Assembly: GCF_001984065.1 (NCBI RefSeq)
Contig: NZ_LYVP01000006.1
Location: forward strand, 62,001-126,000
Origin: Pseudomonas sp. KK4
Lineage (GTDB): Bacteria > Pseudomonadota > Gammaproteobacteria > Pseudomonadales > Pseudomonadaceae
Length of the DNA: 64,000 nt
Reading direction: 5' to 3'
In this document: piece by piece, positions 57,970-64,000 of the stretch
Numbering within the stretch: position 1 is the first letter of the stretch
Layout: each line of letters starts with the position of its first letter
Position numbers and translations under genes: made by a program
Notes under the pieces: model-generated
Databases searched by the model: none
What the model was told of the DNA's origin: nothing
Seen by the model: the letters and a program-made list of their open reading frames with translations, nothing else

Positions 57970-58332
57970 ATGAGCATCCAGAACATCGTCGACTTCAGCC
58001 AGGCCACCACCGCCGCCGAACGTTATCGCCCGGACCCGGCCAGGGTGCTCAAGGGCGACCCCGAGCAAGTGGTCTACAACCACTACAACAGCCCTTGCGG
58101 CCAGTTGAACGCCGGGGTGTGGGAAGGCGCGGTCGGGCATTGGACGGTGAACTTCACCGAGCACGAATACTGCGAAATCGTGCAGGGGGTTTCCGTGCTG
58201 CGCGACATCGATGGCAATGCCAAGACTGTACGTGCCGGTGATCGCTTTGTGATCCCTGCGGGCTTTCGTGGCACTTGGGAAGTGCTGGAGTATTGCCGCA
58301 AGATCTATGTGGCGTTTGAGCAGAAGGCCTGA
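57970..58332 (+). CDS. cupin-domain protein
   Basis: A 120-residue single-domain cupin. The barrel strands can be seen in GHWTVNFTEHEYCEIVQGVSVL and AGDRFVIPAGFRGTWEVLEYCRKIYVAF, the two cupin motifs of the DUF861 (ethanolamine utilisation EutQ-like) group. The metal ligands are partly changed (the first motif has HWTV..EHEYCE). The substrate is unknown. It is divergent from kauB and shares the intergenic region, so a link with amine metabolism is possible. A GGGGGAATACAACA sequence precedes the ATG. Confidence 0.85.
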   Translation: MSIQNIVDFSQATTAAERYRPDPARVLKGDPEQVVYNHYNSPCGQLNAGVWEGAVGHWTVNFTEHEYCEIVQGVSVLRDIDGNAKTVRAGDRFVIPAGFRGTWEVLEYCRKIYVAFEQKA

Positions 58333-58358
58333 GGATTTGCGCTGGTTGGGCTGACGCT

Positions 58359-58433
58359 TTCGCGAGCAAGCCCGCTCCCACATTCGATCTGTGTCGTTCA
58401 CAAATCCAGTGTGGGAGCGGGCTTGCTCGCGAA
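58359..58433. repeat. REP doublet at a convergent gene end
   Basis: Facing REP copies with about 30 bases between them, separating the cupin gene from rpmG. Confidence 0.93.
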
Positions 58434-58470
58434 GGGGCCCTTAAAGGCAACACACAAAATCCAGGCAACA

Positions 58471-58504
58471 AAAAAGGCCCGTATCTCGCGATACGGGCCT
58501 TTTT
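58471..58504 (-). terminator. intrinsic terminator of rpmB-rpmG
   Basis: AAAAAGGCCCGTAT and ATACGGGCCTTTTT form a perfect 14-base-pair stem with the loop CTCGCG. On the minus strand it is followed by TTTTTT; it lies 20 bases past the rpmG stop. Confidence 0.95.
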
Positions 58505-58523
58505 CGTAAGAGGGAAAAATCAA

Positions 58524-58679
58524 TTACTTGATTTTGCCTTCCTTGTAGATCACGTGCTTGCGAACAACCGGATCATATTTCTTGATCTCGATTTTGTCCG
58601 GGGTAGTACGCTTGTTCTTGTCGGTAGTGTAGAAGTGACCAGTACCGGCGCTCGAAATCAAACGAATCAATTCACGCAT
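58524..58679 (-). CDS. rpmG: 50S ribosomal protein L33
   Basis: A 51-residue ribosomal protein, [19 protein letters not shown] through [20 protein letters not shown]. Its length and the KIEIKKYDP block match L33. It lacks the CXXC zinc pairs of the Zn-binding L33 type, as expected for this version. It follows rpmB by 11 bases and has a strong GGGAG upstream. Confidence 0.97.
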   Translation of the reverse strand: MRELIRLISSAGTGHFYTTDKNKRTTPDKIEIKKYDPVVRKHVIYKEGKIK

Positions 58680-58690
58680 GATTAGCTCCC

Positions 58691-58924
58691 TTAGATCTTG
58701 CCGGCTTTGCGGATGTCGGCCAGCACGGCAGTGATGCCACGCTTGTCGATGATACGCATGCCTTTGGCAGATACGCGCAGACGCACGAAACGTTTCTCTT
58801 CTTCAACCCAGAAGCGGTGATGCTGCAGGTTCGGCAGGAAACGACGACGGGTTTTGTTGTTTGCGTGGGAAATGTTATTCCCAGTCACCGGACCCTTACC
58901 GGTAACTTGACAGACTCTAGACAT
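58691..58924 (-). CDS. rpmB: 50S ribosomal protein L28
   Basis: A 77-residue ribosomal protein beginning [20 protein letters not shown] and containing [12 protein letters not shown] and [18 protein letters not shown], diagnostic of L28. Together with rpmG it forms the usual rpmBG operon. Confidence 0.97.
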   Translation of the reverse strand: MSRVCQVTGKGPVTGNNISHANNKTRRRFLPNLQHHRFWVEEEKRFVRLRVSAKGMRIIDKRGITAVLADIRKAGKI

Positions 58925-59369
58925 GCCTCAGCCCTCTAAAACCACATGCCCAACCCGGCATGGGTTGGCCGCTTAATCTCTCAGTCATTTGGCGCCAGGC
59001 GCCGCGTTTCTTTAAGGGTCTTACCGGCTACACCTACAGTGAAGGAACCGGGCCCCTAGAAAAGAGCGCTGCTTTATACCAGAAAGACTGGAGAGCAACA
59101 ACATTCGCTGTGCTGCGAGTTGATAAAAACCCGATTTTTCACGCTTCAGGCGCTTTGGATAAAGGCTGTCGTCGATTGCGACCGCTCGTCGCAGAGAATC
59201 CGCGCGATGCCCCATCCCGGGCTTTTTCCACCCGATCTCAGCAAAAACAGTCGTCTATAGTCCACTCAAAATGAAAAAGGGGATAGTCATTTGCAAAGGA
59301 GCCCACTAGGGTAAGCCTTTTCCAGACTGCACTTGCAGATGGGCCTTCGATCTGTAAAGGAATCCGACC
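58925..59369. other. rpmB-dipeptide-binding gene divergent intergenic region
   Basis: These 445 bases hold the rpmBG promoter and the 5' region of the substrate-binding protein gene. GC-rich dyads (CCCAACCCGGCATGGGTTGG near 58949 and GGCGCCAGGCGCC near 58990) could be a leader of rpmB. Then comes an AT-richer stretch (59100-59300). An open frame at 58960-59274 has no ribosome binding site or family wording and is not called. Confidence 0.5.
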
Positions 59370-60956
59370 ATGCGCCTCGCTGCCCTACCGCTGTTGCTCG
59401 CCCCTCTTCTGCTGACCCCCCTGGCCCAGGCGGCCGCGCTTAGCGTCTGCACCGAGGCCAGCCCGGAAGGGTTCGACGTGGTGCAATACAATACGCTGAC
59501 CACCACCAACGCCTCGGCCGATGTGCTGATGAACCGTCTGGTGGACTTCGACACGGCCAGCGGCAAGGTGGTCGCCAGCCTCGCCGACAGCTGGGAGGTC
59601 AGCCCGGACGGCTTGACCTATGTGTTCAAGCTGCGCCCGCAGGTGAAATTCCACCGCACCGAGTACTTCAGCCCCAATCGGGACCTGACCGCCGAAGACG
59701 TGAAATTCAGCTTCGACCGCATGCTCGATCCGGCCAACCCTTGGCACAAGGTCGCGCAGAGCGGCTTCCCCCATTCGCAATCGATGCAATTGCCGGCACT
59801 GATCAAGAAAATCGACGCCCTTGACCCGCTGACCGTGCGCTTCACTCTCGACCACGCCGACTCGACCTTCCTCGCGACGCTCAGCATGGGTTTCGCTTCG
59901 ATCTACTCGGCCGAGTATGCCGACAAGCTGATGAAAGCCGGGACCCCGGAGAAACTCAACAGCCAGCCGATCGGCACCGGGCCGTTCGTGTTCACGCGCT
60001 TCCAGAAGGACGCATCGGTTCGCTACAAGGCCAATGCGGATTATTTCGGCGGCAAGCCTTCGGTCGATCCACTGATCTTCGCCATCACGCCGGACGCCAA
60101 CGTGCGCCTGCAGAAGCTACGTCGTAACGAATGCCAGATTGCCCTGTCGCCCAAGCCGCTGGACGTACAGGCCGCGCTGAAAGAGCCGACCCTGAAAGTG
60201 GAAAAGACTGACGCGTTCATGACCGCGTTCGTCGCCATCAACAGCCAGCATCCGCCGCTGGACAAGCCCGAAGTGCGCCAGGCGATCAACCTGGCCTTCG
60301 ACAAGGCCAACTACGTCAAAGCGGTGTTCGAAGACACCGCCGAGCCCGCCAACGGCCCTTACCCGCCAAACACCTGGAGCTACGCGAAAAACCTGCCGGG
60401 CTATCCCCACGACATCGCGAAAGCCAAGGCACTGATGGCCAAGGCCGGGCTCAAGGACGGTTTCCAGACCACCATTTGGACGCGCCCGTCCGGCAGCCTG
60501 CTGAACCCTAACCCGAGCCTTGGCGCGCAACTGTTGCAGTCGGACCTGGCGGAAATCGGCATTCAGGCCGAGATCCGCGTAATTGAATGGGGCGAACTGA
60601 TTCGCCGTGCCAAGGCCGGTGAACACGACTTGCTGTTCATGGGCTGGGCCGGCGACAACGGTGACCCGGACAACTTCCTCACACCGCAGTTTTCCTGCGC
60701 CGCAGTCCAGTCCGGGACCAACTTCGCCCGCTACTGCAACGCGGATCTGGACAAGCTGATCAGCGCCGGCAAGACCACCGGCGAACAAGGCGTGCGCACC
60801 AAGCTTTATGAGCAGGCGCAGGCGCAGATCCAGCAGCAGGCACTGTGGCTGCCCCTGGCCCACCCGACTGCATTCGCCCTGACGACCAAGACTGTCGAGG
60901 GATACGCGGTCAGCCCCTTTGGCCGGCAGGACTACGCCAAGGTCAACCTCAAATAA
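59370..60956 (+). CDS. periplasmic dipeptide-type substrate-binding protein
   Basis: A 528-residue exported binding protein of the SBP_bac_5 family. Signal peptide 1-21 (ends AQA). The mature protein starts ALSVCTEASPEGFDVVQYN and has family blocks SPDGLTYVFKLRPQVKFHRTEYF, DVKFSFDRMLDP and GWAGDNGDPDNFLTPQFSC, which match DppA-like periplasmic dipeptide-binding proteins. No permease or ATPase genes follow, so it must work with a transporter encoded elsewhere, as the Dpp system of P. aeruginosa does with several binding proteins. Confidence 0.93.
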   Translation: MRLAALPLLLAPLLLTPLAQAAALSVCTEASPEGFDVVQYNTLTTTNASADVLMNRLVDFDTASGKVVASLADSWEVSPDGLTYVFKLRPQVKFHRTEYFSPNRDLTAEDVKFSFDRMLDPANPWHKVAQSGFPHSQSMQLPALIKKIDALDPLTVRFTLDHADSTFLATLSMGFASIYSAEYADKLMKAGTPEKLNSQPIGTGPFVFTRFQKDASVRYKANADYFGGKPSVDPLIFAITPDANVRLQKLRRNECQIALSPKPLDVQAALKEPTLKVEKTDAFMTAFVAINSQHPPLDKPEVRQAINLAFDKANYVKAVFEDTAEPANGPYPPNTWSYAKNLPGYPHDIAKAKALMAKAGLKDGFQTTIWTRPSGSLLNPNPSLGAQLLQSDLAEIGIQAEIRVIEWGELIRRAKAGEHDLLFMGWAGDNGDPDNFLTPQFSCAAVQSGTNFARYCNADLDKLISAGKTTGEQGVRTKLYEQAQAQIQQQALWLPLAHPTAFALTTKTVEGYAVSPFGRQDYAKVNLK

Positions 60957-60975
60957 CCCACCTCGACACCAAACC

Positions 60976-61065
60976 TGTGGGAGCGGGCTTGCTCTCGAAG
61001 AGGGCGTGTCAGACGGCATCGATGTCGCCTGACACGCCGCTTTCGCGAGCAAGCCCGCTCCCACA
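60976..61065. repeat. REP doublet at a convergent gene end
   Basis: Facing REP copies (one with TCTCGAAG instead of TCGCGAAG) about 45 bases apart, between the binding-protein gene and radC. The spacer has the dyad GCGTGTCAG..CTGACACGC. Confidence 0.93.
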
Positions 61066-61073
61066 AAGGTCAC

Positions 61074-61748
61074 CTACATCCAGCCGTACTCTGCCATCGA
61101 CAGCGGATCCCCATCGCCAATGATGAAATGGTCCAGTACCCGCACATCAATCAGGCCCAACGCTTCTTGCAGGCGCTTGGTCAGCACCCGATCTGCCTGG
61201 CTCGGATCGGTATTGCCCGAAGGGTGGTTGTGACAGAGGATCAGGGCCGCCGCGTTGTTGGCCAGCGCGCGCTTGACCACCTCTCGCGGATGAACACTGG
61301 TGTTGTCGATCGAGCCGCGAAACAGCGTCTCGAACGTCAGCACCTGATGCTTGGAGTCGAGAAACAGGCAACCGAAGACCTCCTGAGCCTCATGACGCAG
61401 CATCGATTTGAGGTAATCACGCACCACATGGGGGTTTTCCAGCGCCGACTTTTGCCGAGCCCGTTCGGCCAAATGGCGCCTGCTCATTTCCTGGGCCGCT
61501 TGCAACTGGGCGAATTTTGCCGGCCCGAGCCCCAAATGCCTGCTGAACGTCACCAGATCGGCTTCAAGCAGCGAACGCAGACTGCCGAACTGATTCAACA
61601 GATACCGCGCCAGATCCACCGCGCTTTTGCCCGGCACCCCGGTTCGTAGAAAAATCGCCAGCAATTCGGCGTCCGAAAGGCTTCCCGAGCCTTGCTCCAG
61701 CAGTCTCTCCCGCGGTCGCTCCGCCGCCGGCCAATCACGAATACTCAT
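61074..61748 (-). CDS. radC: RadC family JAB1/MPN protein
   Basis: A 224-residue protein of the RadC family. A helix-hairpin-helix region (about 10-90; [29 protein letters not shown]) precedes a JAB/MPN metalloprotease-like domain with [14 protein letters not shown] (about 170-183) and glutamate [15 protein letters not shown]. Despite the name a role in repair is not proven. It lies next to coaBC, as in many gamma-proteobacteria. GGAGGTGCT precedes the ATG. Confidence 0.95.
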   Translation of the reverse strand: MSIRDWPAAERPRERLLEQGSGSLSDAELLAIFLRTGVPGKSAVDLARYLLNQFGSLRSLLEADLVTFSRHLGLGPAKFAQLQAAQEMSRRHLAERARQKSALENPHVVRDYLKSMLRHEAQEVFGCLFLDSKHQVLTFETLFRGSIDNTSVHPREVVKRALANNAAALILCHNHPSGNTDPSQADRVLTKRLQEALGLIDVRVLDHFIIGDGDPLSMAEYGWM

Positions 61749-61883
61749 AGCACCTCCCTGTCTGTGGGCGCCGCTGTTCCATAGCGGTCGCTGTGATATC
61801 GTAGCCCATCTTTTTTGCGGGCGAATTCACCCTGGGGAGGGGGTTTCGCTACGTTTGTCACCAACGAATTGAAAGGCAGGCCT

Positions 61884-63092
61884 ATGCAGCGGCTGTATCG
61901 GAAACGCATTGTTCTGGGCGTCGGCGGCGGCATTGCCGCCTACAAGAGCGCCGACCTGGTCCGCCGTCTGATGGATCAGGGCGCCGAAGTGCGCGTGGTC
62001 ATGACCCGTGGCGGTGCCGAATTCATCACCCCGCTGACCATGCAGGCCCTGTCCGGGCATCCTGTGCACCTGGACTTGCTGGACCCGGCGGCCGAAGCCG
62101 CCATGGGCCACATCGAGCTGGCCAAATGGGCCGATCTGGTATTGATCGCACCGGCCACCGCCGACCTGATCGCACGGCTGTCCCAAGGCATTGCCGACGA
62201 CTTGCTGACCACCCTGGTGCTGGCCACCGACGCGGTGGTCGCCGTAGCCCCGGCGATGAACCAGGCCATGTGGCGCGACCCGGCCACCCAGGCCAACCTG
62301 CAAACCCTTGAAAGCCGCGACATCAAGGTCTTCGGCCCCGCCTCCGGCAGCCAGGCCTGCGGTGACGTGGGCCTGGGTCGCATGCTCGAAGCCACCGATC
62401 TGGCGCAACTGGCCGCCGACTGCTTCAAGCGCCAGGCGCTGACCGGCAAACACGTGCTGATCACCGCCGGCCCGACCCAGGAAAACATCGACCCGGTGCG
62501 CTATATCACCAACCACAGTTCCGGAAAAATGGGCTTTGCCCTGGCTGAAGCCGCGGTGGAAGCGGGCGCCCGTGTGACCTTGATCACCGGCCCAGTGCAT
62601 TTGCCGACCCCGGATCGTGTCACGCGTATCGACGTGGTCAGCGCCCGTGACATGCTCGCCGCCTGCGAAGCCGCGATCCCCTGCGACCTGTTCATCGCTT
62701 CGGCAGCGGTTGCGGATTACCGCCCGGAAGTCGTCGCACCACAGAAACTCAAGAAAGATCCTACGAACGGCGACGGCCTGTTGCTGCAAATGGTGCGCAA
62801 TCCGGACATCCTGGCCAGTATCGCCACCCGTCCCGACCGTCCGTTCAGTGTCGGTTTCGCCGCCGAAACCGAACACCTGCTCGATTACGCTGCCCGCAAG
62901 CTGAAAGACAAGAATCTCGATTTGATCGTCGCCAACGACGTTGCCAACCCGAGCATCGGCTTCAACAGCGAAGAAAACGCCTGCAGCGTCATCGATCGCC
63001 AGCTTCATGCCACACTTTTCGCCCAGACCAGCAAGAGCAAGATTGCTCGCCAGCTGATCTCTTTCATCGCTGAACGACTGAACCAGGTTTAA
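61884..63092 (+). CDS. coaBC: bifunctional phosphopantothenoylcysteine synthetase/decarboxylase
   Basis: A 402-residue flavoprotein catalysing two steps of CoA synthesis. The N-terminal CoaC domain (1-180) shows [26 protein letters not shown] and the active-site cysteine in [13 protein letters not shown] (about 158). The CoaB domain (about 190-400) has [24 protein letters not shown] and lysines in [11 protein letters not shown]. The start at 61884 matches the family length. It is the first gene of the coaBC-dut pair and is divergent from radC. Confidence 0.97.
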   Translation: MQRLYRKRIVLGVGGGIAAYKSADLVRRLMDQGAEVRVVMTRGGAEFITPLTMQALSGHPVHLDLLDPAAEAAMGHIELAKWADLVLIAPATADLIARLSQGIADDLLTTLVLATDAVVAVAPAMNQAMWRDPATQANLQTLESRDIKVFGPASGSQACGDVGLGRMLEATDLAQLAADCFKRQALTGKHVLITAGPTQENIDPVRYITNHSSGKMGFALAEAAVEAGARVTLITGPVHLPTPDRVTRIDVVSARDMLAACEAAIPCDLFIASAAVADYRPEVVAPQKLKKDPTNGDGLLLQMVRNPDILASIATRPDRPFSVGFAAETEHLLDYAARKLKDKNLDLIVANDVANPSIGFNSEENACSVIDRQLHATLFAQTSKSKIARQLISFIAERLNQV

Positions 63093-63097
63093 TTTAC

Positions 63098-63553
63098 ATG
63101 CACGCTTTGCAAGCCAAGATCCTCGACCCACGCATCGGTACCGAATTCCCGCTGCCGCAGTACGCCACCCCAGGCTCCGCCGGCCTCGACCTGCGCGCCA
63201 TGCTTGAACAGGACATTGTGATCAAGCCGGGCCAGACCGTGCTGATCCCGACCGGCCTGTCGGTGTACATCGGTGACCCGAATCTCGCCGCGCTGATCCT
63301 TCCGCGCTCTGGCCTGGGCCATAAGCATGGCATTGTGCTGGGTAACCTGGTCGGCCTGATCGACTCCGATTACCAGGGGCCGCTGATGGTCTCCTGCTGG
63401 AACCGTGGCCAGACCGATTTCACCATGACCGTCGGCGAACGCCTGGCGCAACTGGTGCTGGTGCCAGTGGTTCAGGCCCATTTCGAGATGGTTGAAGAGT
63501 TCGTCGAAACCCAGCGCGGCACCGGCGGTTTCGGTCACTCGGGCACGAAATAA
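63098..63553 (+). CDS. dut: deoxyuridine 5'-triphosphate nucleotidohydrolase (dUTPase)
   Basis: A 151-residue homotrimeric dUTPase. The five motifs are visible: [11 protein letters not shown] (I), [14 protein letters not shown] (II), [11 protein letters not shown] (III), [11 protein letters not shown] (IV) and [10 protein letters not shown] (V). It hydrolyses dUTP to dUMP and keeps uracil out of DNA. It starts five bases past coaBC, so the two are co-transcribed. Confidence 0.97.
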   Translation: MHALQAKILDPRIGTEFPLPQYATPGSAGLDLRAMLEQDIVIKPGQTVLIPTGLSVYIGDPNLAALILPRSGLGHKHGIVLGNLVGLIDSDYQGPLMVSCWNRGQTDFTMTVGERLAQLVLVPVVQAHFEMVEEFVETQRGTGGFGHSGTK

Positions 63554-63714
63554 ACCTCGCTCCTGTCGGGGTCGTGCATTGCCACACATGGCGTCATGGC
63601 CCTTTCACACCACGAACTCTCTGCGAAAAACGCCGTCATACCTTTCAGTTTGAGCCTGCCGGCGAGTGATTCTCCGGCATGTCCAGCCACTTTCAAGATG
63701 GAGCATTTCTGCAG

Positions 63715-64000
63715 ATGAGCACCCCCGCCCGTGTCGCCCCCAAGTTCCCCGACAGTATTTTCCGCGCCTATGACATTCGCGGCACCGTCCCGGAATTTCT
63801 GAATGCCGAGACCGCTTATTGGCTCGGTCGCGCCATCGGTGCCCAAAGTCTCGCCCAGGATGAACCGAATGTGTCGGTCGGCCGTGACGGTCGTCTTTCC
63901 GGCCCGGAACTGGTGGAGCAATTGATCCAGGGCCTGGCCGACAGCGGCTGCCACGTCAGCGATGTCGGCCTGGTACCCACGCCCGCGCTGTACTACGCCG
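63715..64000 (+). CDS. algC: phosphomannomutase/phosphoglucomutase AlgC, N-terminal part
   Basis: The first 95 codons are present; the gene runs off the right edge. MSTPARVAPKFPDSIFRAYDIRGTV and VSVGRDGRLSGPELVEQLIQGL match AlgC, which makes mannose-1- and glucose-1-phosphate for alginate, LPS and rhamnolipid. The active-site phosphoserine loop of AlgC is beyond the window. The ATG at 63715 is preceded by GGAG 11 bases away; an in-frame ATG at 63679 would add 12 residues. Confidence 0.93.
   Translation, partial: MSTPARVAPKFPDSIFRAYDIRGTVPEFLNAETAYWLGRAIGAQSLAQDEPNVSVGRDGRLSGPELVEQLIQGLADSGCHVSDVGLVPTPALYYA

Noticed and set aside
58960..59274. 104-codon frame between rpmB and the dipeptide-binding gene
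   Set aside because: No ribosome binding site, no family wording and atypical codon use.

Overview
This is a stretch of core chromosome from a fluorescent pseudomonad, most likely the Pseudomonas fluorescens group. The evidence is high GC content with strong GC bias at third codon positions, many copies of the REP motif GTGGGAGCGGGCTTGCTCGCGA typical of that group, and a gene order that (from memory, not from a search) follows the P. aeruginosa PAO1 block from about PA5252 to PA5322. No tRNA, rRNA, prophage, insertion sequence, transposase or CRISPR array was seen. Almost all of the window is housekeeping and metabolic genes in short operons.

Layout. 1-6.2 kb: the start of a YaiI-family gene, a cytochrome c/FTR1 iron permease, a LysE exporter, MscS and ABC-F (YheS-like) genes, and a TIGR02444 gene. 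6.2-14.8 kb: the alginate/haem block algP, an FKBP PPIase, algQ(rsd), dsbB/dsbH, hemY-hemX-hemD-hemC, and algR. The sensor kinase gene algZ, expected just upstream of algR, survives only as a 3' remnant whose stop still overlaps the algR start. 15.2-27.4 kb: argH, a GST, two small conserved genes, cyaA, rnk, a DUF1289 gene with cyaY, then the rightward operon lptM(lppL)-lysA-dapF-DUF484-xerC-HAD. 27.6-33.2 kb: sutA, a frameshifted yjbQ, glnK-amtB, ubiK, an orphan 56-residue small protein, and the ComM-like ATPase yifB. 33.4-45.5 kb: a chemoreceptor, a divergent LysR/MATE pair, a c-di-GMP EAL protein, rep, xpt, an acetyl-CoA hydrolase/transferase and a cytochrome c5. 45.6-58.3 kb: an amine and D-amino-acid region with pauR, dadX, dadA, lrp(dadR), a pauB-like oxidase, a MocR regulator, a phospholipase D-like lipoprotein, an MFS transporter, a kauB/pauC aldehyde dehydrogenase and a cupin. 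58.5-64 kb: rpmG-rpmB, a dipeptide-binding protein, radC, coaBC, dut and the 5' part of algC.

How the genes work together. hemC-D-X-Y is one overlapping leftward operon feeding haem synthesis, downstream of the response regulator AlgR. lysA and dapF make lysine and diaminopimelate next to the recombinase XerC. glnK and amtB form the ammonium sensing and transport pair. pauR, the pauB-like oxidase and kauB form a dispersed polyamine-degradation set interleaved with D-alanine catabolism (dadA, dadX, lrp). coaBC-dut-algC link CoA, dUTP clean-up and exopolysaccharide sugar phosphates.

Most convergent gene ends carry a REP doublet or other inverted repeat. The main irregularities are the algZ remnant, the one-base frameshift in yjbQ, a chimeric REP element near 33.2-33.4 kb, an isolated small-protein gene with its own terminator near 31.4 kb, and two palindromic operator candidates (MocR and kauB/cupin). 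I found no convincing wholly new multi-gene system.
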